DNA of 30,551 nt from an uncultured Capnocytophaga sp. (GCF_938029845.1 NZ_CALHGG010000140.1:1-30551); one strand, 5' to 3'. Positions 1 through 8,318 are shown, counted from the first letter of the stretch. Numbers and translations: made by a program. Notes: a model not told the origin generated them from the sequence alone.

Positions 1-2
1 TA

Positions 3-137
3 TACCGTAAGGGTATTCTAGATGAAAAATATACATTCATATATACCTTTGATGAAAAAGGTAACTGGGTGGAGAGAACACAATATAAAAATAGAACTCC
101 CATAGAGATAACAGAACGAGTGATTGAATATTATTAA
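3..137 (+). CDS. C-terminal end of a hypothetical protein (5' end outside window)
   Basis: An open frame enters from the left edge and ends at TAA 135-137, giving the last 44 residues of a protein. The visible part carries the motif FDEKGNWVERTQY, a tyrosine/glycine/tryptophan-rich repeat seen at the ends of many secreted Bacteroidota proteins of unknown function, followed by a short charged tail. Nothing catalytic is visible. The gene ends 23 bases before metF and the two may be co-transcribed. The repeat resemblance is from memory of the family; the function is unknown. Confidence 0.55.
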   Translation, partial: YRKGILDEKYTFIYTFDEKGNWVERTQYKNRTPIEITERVIEYY

Positions 138-160
138 TGAAAAAAATATAGAATAAGAAG

Positions 161-1117
161 ATGAAAGTAACAGAACATATAGAAAAAGCTAAAGGGAAAA
201 CATTATTTTCTTTTGAGATAGTTCCTCCTAAGAAGGGAAATAATATAGAGGAGCTATACAAGAACATAGAGCCTCTATTGGAGTTTAAGCCTCCTTTTAT
301 AGATGTGACTACCTCACGCGAAGAGTACCTCTACAAGGAGCACCCAAATGGGTTATTGGAGAAGAAACTTATTCGTATGCGTCCAGGTACGGTGGGTATC
401 TGCTCGGCTATACAACACAAATATAATATAGATACAGTACCTCATGTACTTTGTGGAGGATTTACCAAAGAAGAGACAGAGGATTTATTAGTGGATTGTT
501 TCTATTTGGGCATAGACAATATCATGGCGCTAAGAGGTGATGCTATGAAGGAGGAAAGGTATTTTCGACCTACCAAGAATGGAAATGTATATGCACTCGA
601 CCTTGTAAAACAGATCAATAACCTGCGCAAAGGTATTTACTTACATGATACTTTGGAAACCAATATTGGTATGGATTTCTGTATAGGGGTGGCAGGTTAT
701 CCTGAAAAGCATATAGAAGCTCCTTCAAAGACTTTTGATTTGGAAAAACTTAAAGAAAAAGTAGATAATGGTGCTGATTATGTGGTGACACAAATGTTCT
801 TTGATAACAAAAAGTATTTTGAGTTTGTAGATAAAGCACGTGAAATGGGAATTAATGTGCCAATTATCCCAGGTATCAAGCCTATTAGTGTCAAGAAACA
901 TCTCAATATTCTCCCGCAAGCCTTTTTCTTAGATTTCCCAGAGGAATTGGTTAAGGAAATAGAAAAATGTAAGAATAATGAGGCTGTTAAACAGGTTGGT
1001 ATAGAATGGGCAATTGCTCAGAGTATAGAGTTGAAGAAGGCAGGTGTTCCTTCTTTGCATTACTATTCTATGGGAAAATCAGAGAATATTATTCAAATCA
1101 TTTCACAAGTTTTTTAA
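161..1117 (+). CDS. metF: Methylenetetrahydrofolate reductase
   Basis: This cytosolic flavoprotein reduces 5,10-methylene-THF to 5-methyl-THF, the methyl donor for methionine synthesis. The 318-residue length fits the bacterial catalytic TIM barrel without the eukaryotic regulatory domain. Visible family motifs, in order, are FSFEIVPPKKG near the N-terminus (the conserved glutamate segment), NIMALRGD in the middle (folate/FAD binding), GVAGYPEKH, TQMFFD and PGIKPI. The start at 161 places FSFE at the expected distance from the N-terminus. It follows a truncated gene closely. No promoter box of the Bacteroidota type is obvious in the short gap, and no riboswitch is visible. The identification is secure. 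Confidence 0.96.
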   Translation: MKVTEHIEKAKGKTLFSFEIVPPKKGNNIEELYKNIEPLLEFKPPFIDVTTSREEYLYKEHPNGLLEKKLIRMRPGTVGICSAIQHKYNIDTVPHVLCGGFTKEETEDLLVDCFYLGIDNIMALRGDAMKEERYFRPTKNGNVYALDLVKQINNLRKGIYLHDTLETNIGMDFCIGVAGYPEKHIEAPSKTFDLEKLKEKVDNGADYVVTQMFFDNKKYFEFVDKAREMGINVPIIPGIKPISVKKHLNILPQAFFLDFPEELVKEIEKCKNNEAVKQVGIEWAIAQSIELKKAGVPSLHYYSMGKSENIIQIISQVF

Positions 1118-1160
1118 AAAAGAAAAGATTGAATAAAAATTAAAAAAAATTAAAATATCA

Positions 1161-1192
1161 TTTGTTTATAAAAAATATAATTTTTATCTTTG
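1161..1192 (+). promoter_or_regulatory. Bacteroidota-type promoter of the TerB/J-domain gene
   Basis: TTTG at 1161-1164 and TATCTTTG at 1185-1192 match the -33 and -7 consensus of Bacteroidota sigma factor promoters, with 20 bp between them. The -7 box ends 19 bases before the ATG at 1212. The surrounding sequence is strongly A+T rich. Confidence 0.75.
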
Positions 1193-1211
1193 CCCTCAAA
1201 AAAGAAATAAT

Positions 1212-1979
1212 ATGTCAAGAATTATAGAAAAATACTTAGAGTATATTGTAGCTGTAGTTATTGGATTGATTACTAGAAATATATGGATAGCTATTGCTGT
1301 TTTATGTTTAGGATTATTACTTCGCTTAACCCTATTCAAGGGAAGGGCAAGTAATCAGGTAAATCTAAGACAAGGAGCAGCTATAGAAGGAGGTTACAAT
1401 CCTACTGACTTTGAGCTTAATTTGCTTTCACTTTGTGCTTTAGTAATCAAGGCTGATGGTACAGGACCTACCCAAAAAGAATTGGACTATGTACGTTATA
1501 AGTTTGTCTCTCTCTATGGAAAAGACAAATCAAACGATATATTCCGTGCTTTCAATCAGATAAAACAAAATGAGGTGCCAATCACTCGTATCTGTTTGTA
1601 TATGCGTGCTCGAACCAACTATGAGGCACGTCTTTCCATTATGCACTTCTTATTTGATATTGCAAGCCTTGATGGCCGTATCAAGGAAGCAGAGCTTGCC
1701 CTACTAGAACGAATCAATAAGAATCTTAATATAGATCAATCTGATTTTGAGAGTGTAAAAGCAATGTTCCGTCAAGAAAAAGATGATGATTATACCATTC
1801 TTGGGGTAAGCAAAGAGGCTTCAGAAGCCGAAATTAAGAAGGCTTATCGTGATATGGTGAAGAAATATCACCCAGATCGTATTGACACTAATGATGTAGC
1901 TATTCGTAAGGGTGCTGAAGAGAAGTTCAAACGTATACAAGAGGCATATGAAAGCATTCAAAAACAAAGAGGGTTCTAA
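1212..1979 (+). CDS. TerB and J-domain membrane-anchored co-chaperone (DjlA-like)
   Basis: This 255-residue protein has a hydrophobic N-terminal segment (about residues 8-40, one or two membrane passes), a central helical TerB/DjlA-like domain (about 65-185) and a C-terminal J domain (about 195-255). The J domain contains the diagnostic HPD tripeptide in KKYHPDRID, which stimulates DnaK ATPase activity. The order membrane anchor, TerB, J domain is that of DjlA-type co-chaperones, so it probably recruits DnaK to the inner membrane. The clients are unknown. A clear promoter lies upstream, and an intrinsic-terminator hairpin overlaps its stop codon, so it may be largely monocistronic. Confidence 0.85.
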   Translation: MSRIIEKYLEYIVAVVIGLITRNIWIAIAVLCLGLLLRLTLFKGRASNQVNLRQGAAIEGGYNPTDFELNLLSLCALVIKADGTGPTQKELDYVRYKFVSLYGKDKSNDIFRAFNQIKQNEVPITRICLYMRARTNYEARLSIMHFLFDIASLDGRIKEAELALLERINKNLNIDQSDFESVKAMFRQEKDDDYTILGVSKEASEAEIKKAYRDMVKKYHPDRIDTNDVAIRKGAEEKFKRIQEAYESIQKQRGF

Positions 1980-2367
1980 ACCCTCTTTATTTTATCCCAA
2001 ATATATCCTTAGGATACTCTTGTACATGGGAGCTTTCCTCCTATTGCATATCTATATAGTTGAGATATATTACGATAGGTTGTTGTTGTTTTCTTTGGAG
2101 TTGTCCTATATTTTCCATGCAGTGTGTGCTATAGTAGTATGTGGCTTATTGCTTATACCCATCGGTGGGAATACTTATGTAGGTTATCGCTTTGTAGCAC
2201 TTACTTTCTTGCAGATGCTAGCTTGTTTGGCTTTTCTGCTTCCTCCAATTCTATCTCAGCCAAAGGTAGGGGAATGGGAAGTGCTTTCTTTTATGTTTGC
2301 TTTTTTTGTAGCTCTTTTCTTAGAAGTATATTTTGCTGTTTTATTACTTAGCAGAGAAGAAAAATAA
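1948..2367 (+). CDS. Hypothetical four-helix membrane protein
   Basis: This is a 139-residue protein of unknown function. Four hydrophobic segments are visible, centred roughly on residues 28, 58, 83 and 118, joined by short loops. The ATG at 1948 is preferred because it gives a lysine-rich cytoplasmic N-terminus and keeps the first membrane helix whole. It overlaps the J-domain gene by 32 bases and reads through the terminator hairpin. An ATG at 2026 would avoid both but would begin inside the first helix. It may be a small inner-membrane partner of the upstream co-chaperone, but only position suggests that. Confidence 0.6.
   Translation: MKAFKNKEGSKPSLFYPKYILRILLYMGAFLLLHIYIVEIYYDRLLLFSLELSYIFHAVCAIVVCGLLLIPIGGNTYVGYRFVALTFLQMLACLAFLLPPILSQPKVGEWEVLSFMFAFFVALFLEVYFAVLLLSREEK
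1966..1993 (+). terminator. Rho-independent terminator overlapping the J-domain gene stop
   Basis: AAAGAGGGTT (1966-1975), a CTA loop, then AACCCTCTTT (1979-1988) form a perfect 10-bp stem followed by a T-rich stretch. The stop codon TAA (1977-1979) lies in the loop and the start of the second arm. The hairpin is inside the longest reading of the next gene. Confidence 0.7.
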
Positions 2368-2402
2368 AAAAAAAATTCTATAATAAAAAAAGTTTTTATA
2401 TC

Positions 2403-2433
2403 TTTGCAAAGTGATTTAAAATTCGTAAATTTG
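2403..2433 (+). promoter_or_regulatory. Promoter region of pdhA with two successive -7-like boxes
   Basis: TATCTTTG at 2399-2406 and TAAATTTG at 2426-2433 both fit the TAnnTTTG -7 consensus. The TTTG of the first (2403-2406) lies 19 bp ahead of the second and could be its -33 element. The second box is the simpler choice because no TTTG lies at the right distance before the first. The pdhA ATG is 45 bases further on. Confidence 0.6.
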
Positions 2434-2478
2434 CACTTTAGAAAAGCATAAATAAATATACTAAATTCATTCTTGATA

Positions 2479-3477
2479 ATGAAAAAGATAGATAAAAAGA
2501 CGTATTTACAATGGTACGAGGAAATGCTCTTCTGGAGAAAGTTTGAGGACAAATTGGCTTCTGCTTATATCCAACAAAAAGTAAGAGGATTTTTACATTT
2601 GTACAATGGACAAGAGGCAATCGTGGCAGGTTGTATGCACGTGATTGACCCAAAGAAAGACAAAATGATTACTGCTTATCGTAATCACGTGCATCCTATC
2701 GCTTTAGGGGTAGATCCACGTAGAATTATGGCAGAGCTTTTTGGAAAAGGAACTGGGACTTCTCAAGGTTTAGGAGGTTCTATGCACATTTTCTCTAAAG
2801 AACATAACTTCTTCGGAGGTCATGGAATTGTAGGAGGACAAATCGCCCTAGGTGCTGGCTTAGCTTTTGCTGAGAAGTACAATGAGACAGGGGGAGTTGT
2901 CCTTACTTTTATGGGTGATGGGGCTACACGTCAGGGAACCCTTCATGAGACTTTCAATATGGCTATGAACTGGAAACTCCCAGTGATATTTATCTGTGAG
3001 AATAATCACTATGCTATGGGTACTTCTGTGGAGAGAACTGCTAACCATCCTGATATTTGGAAATTAGGTTTAGGTTATGAAATGCCTTGTGAGCCTGTAG
3101 ATGGTATGAACCCTGTATCAGTAGCTGAAAAGGTATATGAAGCAGTAGAACGTGCACGCCGTGGAGAAGGTCCTACTTTCTTGGATATTCGTACTTATCG
3201 TTACCGTGGACACTCTATGTCCGATGCGCAACACTACCGTACTAAAGAGGAAGTGGAAGAATATAAGAAGATAGACCCTATTACTCAAGTTCTTGACGTA
3301 ATCAAACAAAAGAAATATGCCACTGATGCAGAAATAGAGGCAATTGACGAACGTGTGAAGGATTTGGTAGCAGAGTGTGAAAAGTTCGCTAATGAATCTC
3401 CATTCCCTGAAAAGAATGTAATGTATGATGTAGTATACGAACAAGAAAATTATCCTTTTTTACCTCATAAATTATAA
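2479..3477 (+). CDS. pdhA: Pyruvate dehydrogenase E1 component, alpha subunit
   Basis: This is the alpha subunit of the thiamine-diphosphate-dependent E1, which decarboxylates pyruvate and passes the acetyl group to the lipoyl arm of E2. At 332 residues it has the normal alpha-subunit length. The TPP motif is present: GDG (about 146-148) and NN (about 175-176) in GDGATRQG ... CENNHYAMGTS. The conserved YRYRGHSMSD loop follows. A TTG at 2473 is in frame, but the ATG at 2479 gives MKKIDKKTYL and is preferred. pdhC starts 6 bases downstream, so the two form an operon. The beta subunit gene (pdhB) is not in this window and must lie elsewhere. Confidence 0.96.
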   Translation: MKKIDKKTYLQWYEEMLFWRKFEDKLASAYIQQKVRGFLHLYNGQEAIVAGCMHVIDPKKDKMITAYRNHVHPIALGVDPRRIMAELFGKGTGTSQGLGGSMHIFSKEHNFFGGHGIVGGQIALGAGLAFAEKYNETGGVVLTFMGDGATRQGTLHETFNMAMNWKLPVIFICENNHYAMGTSVERTANHPDIWKLGLGYEMPCEPVDGMNPVSVAEKVYEAVERARRGEGPTFLDIRTYRYRGHSMSDAQHYRTKEEVEEYKKIDPITQVLDVIKQKKYATDAEIEAIDERVKDLVAECEKFANESPFPEKNVMYDVVYEQENYPFLPHKL

Positions 3478-3483
3478 AAGAAA

Positions 3484-5091
3484 ATGGCAGAAATAGTAAA
3501 TATGCCGCGATTAAGCGACACAATGGAAGAAGGAGTCGTAGCAAAATGGCTCAAACAAGTAGGTGATACTGTAAAAGAAGGTGATATTCTCGCTGAAATA
3601 GAGACCGATAAGGCAACTATGGAGTTTGAATCTTTCTACTCAGGAACCTTATTATACATTGGTCTAAAAGAAGGTGAAACAGCTCCTGTAGATACCCTCT
3701 TGGCTATCATTGGTGAGAAAGGCGAAGATATTTCAGCTCTTATAGGAGGAGGTGCAACACCTGCGCCTGCCGCTGCTCCAGCACCTGCTGCTGAGGCTCC
3801 CGCTGCTGCTCCAGCAAGCGCTCCTGGAGCTATGCCTGAAGGAGTACAGATTGTTACCATGCCTCGACTAAGTGATACCATGACAGAAGGTACTATAGCT
3901 TCTTGGCTTAAGAAGGTAGGAGATACTGTAAAAGAAGGAGATATTTTGGCCGAAATAGAAACGGATAAAGCAACTATGGAGTTCGAATCATTCTATGCAG
4001 GTATACTATTATATATAGGTATCAAAGAAGGTCAAACAGCTCCTATTGATTCATTACTTGCCATTATAGGTCCTGCTGGTACTGATGCAAACGCTGTACT
4101 AGCAGCTACTCAAGGTGGTGGTGCTGCTCCAGCAGCTGCTCAGGGTAAAGCTGAGGCTCCTAAAGCTGCAGCTCCTGCTGCTACACCTGCAGCAACAGCT
4201 ACTGACGGACGTGTATTTGCTTCTCCTTTGGCTAAGAAGATTGCTCAGGATAAGGGTATCAACCTCTCTGAAGTAAAAGGAAGTGGTGAAAATGGTCGTA
4301 TCGTACGCAAAGATGTGGAAGGATTCACCCCATCAGCAAAAGCTGCCCCTGCTGCTTCTGCTTCTGCTGAAAAAGCTGCTGCTCCTGTAGCGTATGTACC
4401 TGTAGGAGTAGAGGTTACTGAAGAAGTGAAGAATTCTCAGATGCGTAAGACAATTGCTAAGCGTCTTTCTGAATCTAAGTTTACTGCACCTCACTATTAC
4501 CTTACTATAGAGGTAGATATGGAAAATGCAATGGCATCACGCAACCAAATCAATAACTTGCCTGATACTAAGGTATCTTTCAATGATATGGTAGTGAAGG
4601 CTTGTGCTATGGCTCTTAGAAAACACCCACAAGTGAATACTTCTTGGAAAGGAGATGTTACTGTATATAACAAGCATGTACATATAGGTGTAGCAGTAGC
4701 TATTGAGGACGGATTGGTAGTACCTGTACTTAAGTTTGCTGATAATTTGAGCTTATCTCAAATAGGAGTATTGGTAAAAGATTTGGCAGGAAAAGCACGT
4801 AACAAAAAGTTAACTCCTGCTGAAATGGACGGAAGTACCTTTACTGTTTCCAACTTGGGTATGTTTGGAGTAGAGCAATTTACTTCTATTATTAACCAAC
4901 CTAACTCTGCTATTCTTTCAGTAGGGGCTATCGTAGAGAAACCTGTAGTGAAAGATGGACAAATAGTAGTAGGACACACTATGAAGCTTTGCCTTGCTTG
5001 CGACCATCGCACTATAGATGGGGCTACAGGGGCACAATTCTTGCAAACCTTGAAGGCTTACATAGAAAATCCTGTTACCATGTTGGCATAG
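3484..5091 (+). CDS. pdhC: Pyruvate dehydrogenase E2, dihydrolipoyllysine acetyltransferase
   Basis: This is the 535-residue core of the pyruvate dehydrogenase complex, which transfers acetyl from the lipoyl arm to CoA. Two lipoyl domains are visible, each with the ETDKATMEFES hairpin; the lipoylated lysines are about K43 and K162. Alanine/proline-rich linkers follow each domain. A peripheral subunit-binding domain (about 244-280, FASPLAKKIAQDKGI) and the catalytic domain (about 310-535) come next. The catalytic motif DHRTIDGATG contains the active-site histidine near 508. The two lipoyl domains are highly similar to one another, which suggests internal duplication. It is co-transcribed with pdhA and ends at a good terminator. 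Confidence 0.97.
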   Translation: MAEIVNMPRLSDTMEEGVVAKWLKQVGDTVKEGDILAEIETDKATMEFESFYSGTLLYIGLKEGETAPVDTLLAIIGEKGEDISALIGGGATPAPAAAPAPAAEAPAAAPASAPGAMPEGVQIVTMPRLSDTMTEGTIASWLKKVGDTVKEGDILAEIETDKATMEFESFYAGILLYIGIKEGQTAPIDSLLAIIGPAGTDANAVLAATQGGGAAPAAAQGKAEAPKAAAPAATPAATATDGRVFASPLAKKIAQDKGINLSEVKGSGENGRIVRKDVEGFTPSAKAAPAASASAEKAAAPVAYVPVGVEVTEEVKNSQMRKTIAKRLSESKFTAPHYYLTIEVDMENAMASRNQINNLPDTKVSFNDMVVKACAMALRKHPQVNTSWKGDVTVYNKHVHIGVAVAIEDGLVVPVLKFADNLSLSQIGVLVKDLAGKARNKKLTPAEMDGSTFTVSNLGMFGVEQFTSIINQPNSAILSVGAIVEKPVVKDGQIVVGHTMKLCLACDHRTIDGATGAQFLQTLKAYIENPVTMLA

Positions 5092-5120
5092 TTTGTAACG
5101 TAATATATAATTTTATTGAG

Positions 5121-5155
5121 AAAGAGGCATAATCCTACATGCCTCTTTTCTTTTA
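5121..5155 (+). terminator. Intrinsic terminator after pdhC
   Basis: AAAGAGGCAT (5121-5130) and ATGCCTCTTT (5139-5148) form a perfect 10-bp stem with an 8-base loop. A T-rich run follows. It lies 29 bases after the pdhC stop. Confidence 0.85.
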
Positions 5156-5167
5156 CTATGCTATAAA

Positions 5168-5199
5168 TTTGTTTAGTAGGAAAAAATATCGTAATATTG
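5168..5199 (+). promoter_or_regulatory. Promoter of the NlpC/P60-rlmH operon
   Basis: TTTG at 5168-5171 and TAATATTG at 5192-5199, 20 bp apart, match the Bacteroidota promoter layout with one mismatch in the -7 box. The start codon at 5223 lies 23 bases downstream. The element sits just after the pdhC terminator, as expected for a new transcription unit. Confidence 0.6.
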
Positions 5200-5222
5200 T
5201 ACTCTTTATAAGGAAATAAATT

Positions 5223-5999
5223 ATGTATGCTATATGTCATTTGAGTATAGTACCTCTGCGAGATGAAGCCTCTCATAAAAGTGAACAAATTTCTCAGCTA
5301 TTATATGGGGAATTGTGTTTTGTTATAAAAGAAGAAGAAGCTTGGTGTTATGTACGTACAGATTTTGATAATTATGAAGGTTGGATAGATGCCAAACAAT
5401 TATCTCCTATAAGTGAAGCAACTTATGAGGAGACTAAGAAGATACTTCCTCGCTATGCTTCAGATATGGTCGATTATGTACAGATTAGTGATAAAGAATA
5501 TGATCTTTTGCCCATCTGTATAGGAGCTACTGTAAGCAATGCCCCCTTTATAGGTCATTTGTTCTCTGGAGAAGTACAGAGAAAGGTATTACGTAAGAAT
5601 ATTGTGGAGATAGCCTTGAGATATCTAAATACTCCTTATTTATGGGGAGGGAAATCTCCTTTTGGGATTGATAGTTCGGGATTTGTACAGATGGTCTATA
5701 AGCTAATGGGAATAAAGCTTCCACGTGATATGGCTTCACAACATGAGATGATAGAGAATGATGTGGCTACTTTAGAAGATGCAGAAGTAGGAGACCTACT
5801 CTTTTTCAATGATAACAAGGGGCGTATTATTCATGTGGGACTTCTTATCCAACCGAGCTATATCATTCATGCTTATGGTAAGGTACGTGTTGATAGAATT
5901 GTTCCTAAGGGGATTTTTGACGAAGATGCACAAGAAATTACTCATACTCTTTATGCAATCAAGCGAATATTAGATGATGATGAGAAAAAAATAACGTAA
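5223..5999 (+). CDS. SH3 plus NlpC/P60-fold protein with catalytic Cys replaced by Ser
   Basis: This 258-residue protein has an N-terminal bacterial SH3-like domain (about 5-65) and a C-terminal NlpC/P60 (C40) domain (about 125-250). Active C40 members cleave peptidoglycan peptides. The motif here reads FGIDSSGFVQ where the family has DCSGF, so position 151 is Ser (AGT at 5673-5675) in place of the nucleophilic Cys. The general-base His (IIHVGL, H204) and third polar residue (H216) are kept. No signal peptide is evident. It may be a non-catalytic cell-wall-binding protein or a weak serine variant. rlmH starts one base after its stop, so the two are probably co-transcribed. Confidence 0.85.
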   Translation: MYAICHLSIVPLRDEASHKSEQISQLLYGELCFVIKEEEAWCYVRTDFDNYEGWIDAKQLSPISEATYEETKKILPRYASDMVDYVQISDKEYDLLPICIGATVSNAPFIGHLFSGEVQRKVLRKNIVEIALRYLNTPYLWGGKSPFGIDSSGFVQMVYKLMGIKLPRDMASQHEMIENDVATLEDAEVGDLLFFNDNKGRIIHVGLLIQPSYIIHAYGKVRVDRIVPKGIFDEDAQEITHTLYAIKRILDDDEKKIT

Positions 6000-6000
6000 A

Positions 6001-6474
6001 ATGACTATAAAATTACTTGTAGTAGGAAAAACAGATGTATCCATTTTGGAGAAAATAATTGAAGACTATAAGAAAAGAATACGATTTTATATAAAATTTG
6101 AAATAGAAACAATCCCAGACCTGAAAAACACCAAGAACATCTCACAAGAGGAGCAAAAGAATAAGGAGGGAGTTTTGTTGCTTAAGCAAATAGCTGAAAA
6201 TGACTTCTTAGTTCTTTTAGATGAACGAGGAAAAGAATACACTTCTTTGGAGTTTTCTGCCCAGTTACAGAAGATAATGAATACAGGAGTTAAGCAATGT
6301 GTTTTTGTCATAGGAGGACCTTATGGCTTTTCAAAGCAAGTTTATCAGAGAGCAAATAGTACTTGTTCACTTTCTAAGATGACTTTTTCGCATCAGATAA
6401 TACGCCTATTTTTTGTAGAACAACTTTATAGGGCTTTTACTATTCTCAATAACGAACCTTATCACCACCAATAG
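6001..6474 (+). CDS. rlmH: 23S rRNA (pseudouridine1915-N3)-methyltransferase RlmH
   Basis: This cytosolic SPOUT-family enzyme methylates pseudouridine 1915 in helix 69 of 23S rRNA on assembled 70S ribosomes, with SAM as donor. The 157-residue length is exactly that of the family. The SAM-binding knot is visible as FVIGGPYGFS in the C-terminal third, followed by the conserved SKMTFSHQIIRLFFVEQLYRA segment. It sits one base after the NlpC/P60-like gene and directly abuts the DUF4268 gene (TAG then ATG), indicating a tight operon. The family call is secure. Confidence 0.96.
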   Translation: MTIKLLVVGKTDVSILEKIIEDYKKRIRFYIKFEIETIPDLKNTKNISQEEQKNKEGVLLLKQIAENDFLVLLDERGKEYTSLEFSAQLQKIMNTGVKQCVFVIGGPYGFSKQVYQRANSTCSLSKMTFSHQIIRLFFVEQLYRAFTILNNEPYHHQ

Positions 6475-6903
6475 ATGTATAGCAAAGAGGAAGCAGCTAA
6501 GCTCAGACAAGAATTTTGGATATCCTTTGGGAAATCTTTCCCTCATAAGTGGATTTTGTATAAAACGAAGGTTAAGTCTATCCAATTCAGGTTCTATTTT
6601 GATGCTAAGAAAGCGATGGTATGTATCGATATAGAAGGAGATGAAGAGGAAAGAGAAGAATATTTCAATAAATTCTTATCCATAAAATCTATATTAACAG
6701 AGTTTTTACCTGAAAACTATTTTGAACAAAGTTATTATTTGGAAAATGGTAAGAAAATAGCTCGTATCTGGGTTGAAAAACAAGGAGTTTGTATATATAA
6801 TAAGGATACTTGGCAACAGGCTATGGAATTTCTTAGCAAAAACATGCAACAAGTAGAGGGTTTTTGGCAGGAGTATGAGGATTTTTTTAAAGATGATTTT
6901 TAA
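6475..6903 (+). CDS. DUF4268 domain-containing protein
   Basis: This 142-residue acidic protein of unknown function matches the DUF4268 family as I know it: aromatic-rich strands such as KWILYKTKVKSIQFRFYF, an acidic helix EGDEEEREEYF, and a C-terminal aromatic/acidic tail ending FFKDDF. There is no signal peptide or membrane segment, so it is predicted cytosolic. DUF4268 also occurs at the end of some nuclease-like proteins, but here it stands alone. The ATG follows the rlmH stop immediately, so it is translated with rlmH. No catalytic residues can be assigned. Confidence 0.8.
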   Translation: MYSKEEAAKLRQEFWISFGKSFPHKWILYKTKVKSIQFRFYFDAKKAMVCIDIEGDEEEREEYFNKFLSIKSILTEFLPENYFEQSYYLENGKKIARIWVEKQGVCIYNKDTWQQAMEFLSKNMQQVEGFWQEYEDFFKDDF

Positions 6904-6959
6904 CCTTAGCAAGGGTTATATTTTAAGAAAAACAATTTTTTCAAGTCAAGAAAAATAAT

Positions 6960-6967
6960 TACTTTTG
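6960..6967 (+). promoter_or_regulatory. -7 promoter box of udk
   Basis: TACTTTTG fits TAnnTTTG and ends 16 bases before the udk ATG. No convincing TTTG lies at the usual -33 distance, only a T-run near 6936-6941. A weak hairpin (AACC...GGTT, 6902-6918) between the two genes may end the upstream unit. Confidence 0.55.
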
Positions 6968-6983
6968 CAAAAATTTACAATGA

Positions 6984-7592
6984 ATGTTACTCATAGGAAT
7001 AACGGGAGGAACAGGTTGTGGTAAGACAACAGTGGTCAATCAAATTGTTCAAGAAATACCCAAAGGAGAGGTGAGTGTAATCTCACAAGATGCTTACTAT
7101 AACGATTTGTCTCACTTGACTTTTGAGGAGAGAACTAAGGTGAATTTTGATCATCCCAAATCCTTAGATTTTGATTTGCTCAAGGAGCATCTCTCCCAAC
7201 TTAAGCAAGGGAAAATGATTATGCAACCCACTTATTCCTTTGTAGAACACAATAGAACACCACAGGTGATACCCATAGCACCTTGTAAGGTGATTATAGT
7301 AGAGGGAATTTTGATATTTTCTCATCCTGACCTAAGAGACTTGTTTGATATTAAGATATTTGTACATGCTGATTCTGATGAGCGTCTCATAAGGCGTATC
7401 AAAAGAGATACCACCGAGCGAGGAAGGGATATACAGGAAGTACTCAACCGATACCAAACCACTCTTAAACCAATGCACCAGCAGTTTATAGAGCCTACCA
7501 AAGAATATGCCGATATCATTATTCCTAATAACCGACATAATAAGGTAGCTATTGACATTGTCAAAACCATTGTCCATAACAGAATCCAATAA
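6984..7592 (+). CDS. udk: Uridine kinase
   Basis: This P-loop kinase phosphorylates uridine and cytidine to UMP and CMP in pyrimidine salvage. The 202-residue length matches the family. GITGGTGCGKTT at the N-terminus is the Walker A motif. SQDAYYND and NFDHPKSLDFD are the conserved nucleoside-binding segments, and RDTTERGRD is the lid region. The ATG at 6984 puts the P-loop right at the N-terminus; an ATG at 6980 is in another frame. The ftsB-like gene starts one base after the stop, so they share a transcript. Confidence 0.95.
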   Translation: MLLIGITGGTGCGKTTVVNQIVQEIPKGEVSVISQDAYYNDLSHLTFEERTKVNFDHPKSLDFDLLKEHLSQLKQGKMIMQPTYSFVEHNRTPQVIPIAPCKVIIVEGILIFSHPDLRDLFDIKIFVHADSDERLIRRIKRDTTERGRDIQEVLNRYQTTLKPMHQQFIEPTKEYADIIIPNNRHNKVAIDIVKTIVHNRIQ

Positions 7593-7593
7593 A

Positions 7594-7890
7594 ATGATAG
7601 ATTTTCAGGTTTTTTTCAAGAAATATGCTTACTTCATTGGCATTGCTGCTTTTGGAATATGGATGTTGTTCTTTGACTCCAATTCTTTGCTTTCCCAAAG
7701 GAAACTAAATAAAGAAATAGAATCCCTTAAGCGGCAAAAAGAATTTCTTCAAAAGGAAATAGCCAAGGATAGGGAAGCTATCAAGGAGATTAATACGCCT
7801 GAGGGGAGAGAAAAATTTGGACGAGAACACTATTATTTTAAGAGAGAGAACGAAGATATTTTTATCATAGAATATGATACAATAAAATAA
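7594..7890 (+). CDS. FtsB/DivIC-type septum formation initiator
   Basis: This small bitopic division protein has 98 residues, with a short cytoplasmic N-terminus, one membrane segment (about 10-28) and a coiled coil (about 35-65, EIESLKRQKEFLQKEIAKDREAI). A conserved tail with TPEGREKFGREHYYFKRENE follows. This layout is that of FtsB/DivIC, which links FtsL and FtsQ in the divisome. The ATG at 7594 is chosen; an upstream start at 7552 would overlap udk and add a non-homologous N-terminus. It is coupled to udk by a one-base gap. Whether it is FtsB or DivIC cannot be told from sequence alone. Confidence 0.88.
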   Translation: MIDFQVFFKKYAYFIGIAAFGIWMLFFDSNSLLSQRKLNKEIESLKRQKEFLQKEIAKDREAIKEINTPEGREKFGREHYYFKRENEDIFIIEYDTIK

Positions 7891-7929
7891 ACATATTACA
7901 AAAATTATTTACTTAAAAATATAGAACAT

Positions 7930-8298
7930 ATGTATGAAAATGAAGGAGAAAACAATGAAATTTTCTCAAAAGCTCTAAGAGCAGGTAGGCGAACTTATTT
8001 CTTTGATATACGTGGTACCAAAGCTGGTGACTATTATTTGACTATAACAGAGAGTAAAAAGTTCACTCACGATGATGGTTCTTCCCATTATCAAAAACAT
8101 AAGATCTATCTTTATAAAGAAGACTTTAACGCGTTTAGGGAAATCTTGGATGAAATGACCTCTTATGTATTTGAAGAAAAAGGAGAGGAAGTAATTTCTG
8201 AAAAACATCAGAAGGATTTCAAGAAAACATTCTCTTCTAATAAGGATAAAGAGAATTCATCATCATTCACTATTGATGATTTTGAAGATATTAAATAG
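7930..8298 (+). CDS. DUF3276 / PUR-domain nucleic-acid-binding protein
   Basis: This 122-residue protein belongs to the DUF3276 family, the bacterial PUR-alpha-like fold. Its spirochaete relative BpuR binds single-stranded DNA and RNA as a dimer. Visible segments are the RTYFFDIRGTKAGDYYLTITESKK strand-turn-strand unit, the KIYLYKEDFNAF strand-helix unit and a disordered serine/acidic tail. It is probably a cytosolic regulator acting on RNA or ssDNA; its targets are unknown. It follows the ftsB/divIC gene by 39 bases and ends 20 bases before a strong bidirectional terminator. Confidence 0.88.
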   Translation: MYENEGENNEIFSKALRAGRRTYFFDIRGTKAGDYYLTITESKKFTHDDGSSHYQKHKIYLYKEDFNAFREILDEMTSYVFEEKGEEVISEKHQKDFKKTFSSNKDKENSSSFTIDDFEDIK

Positions 8299-8318
8299 TG
8301 ATATTTGATTTAGAAATG

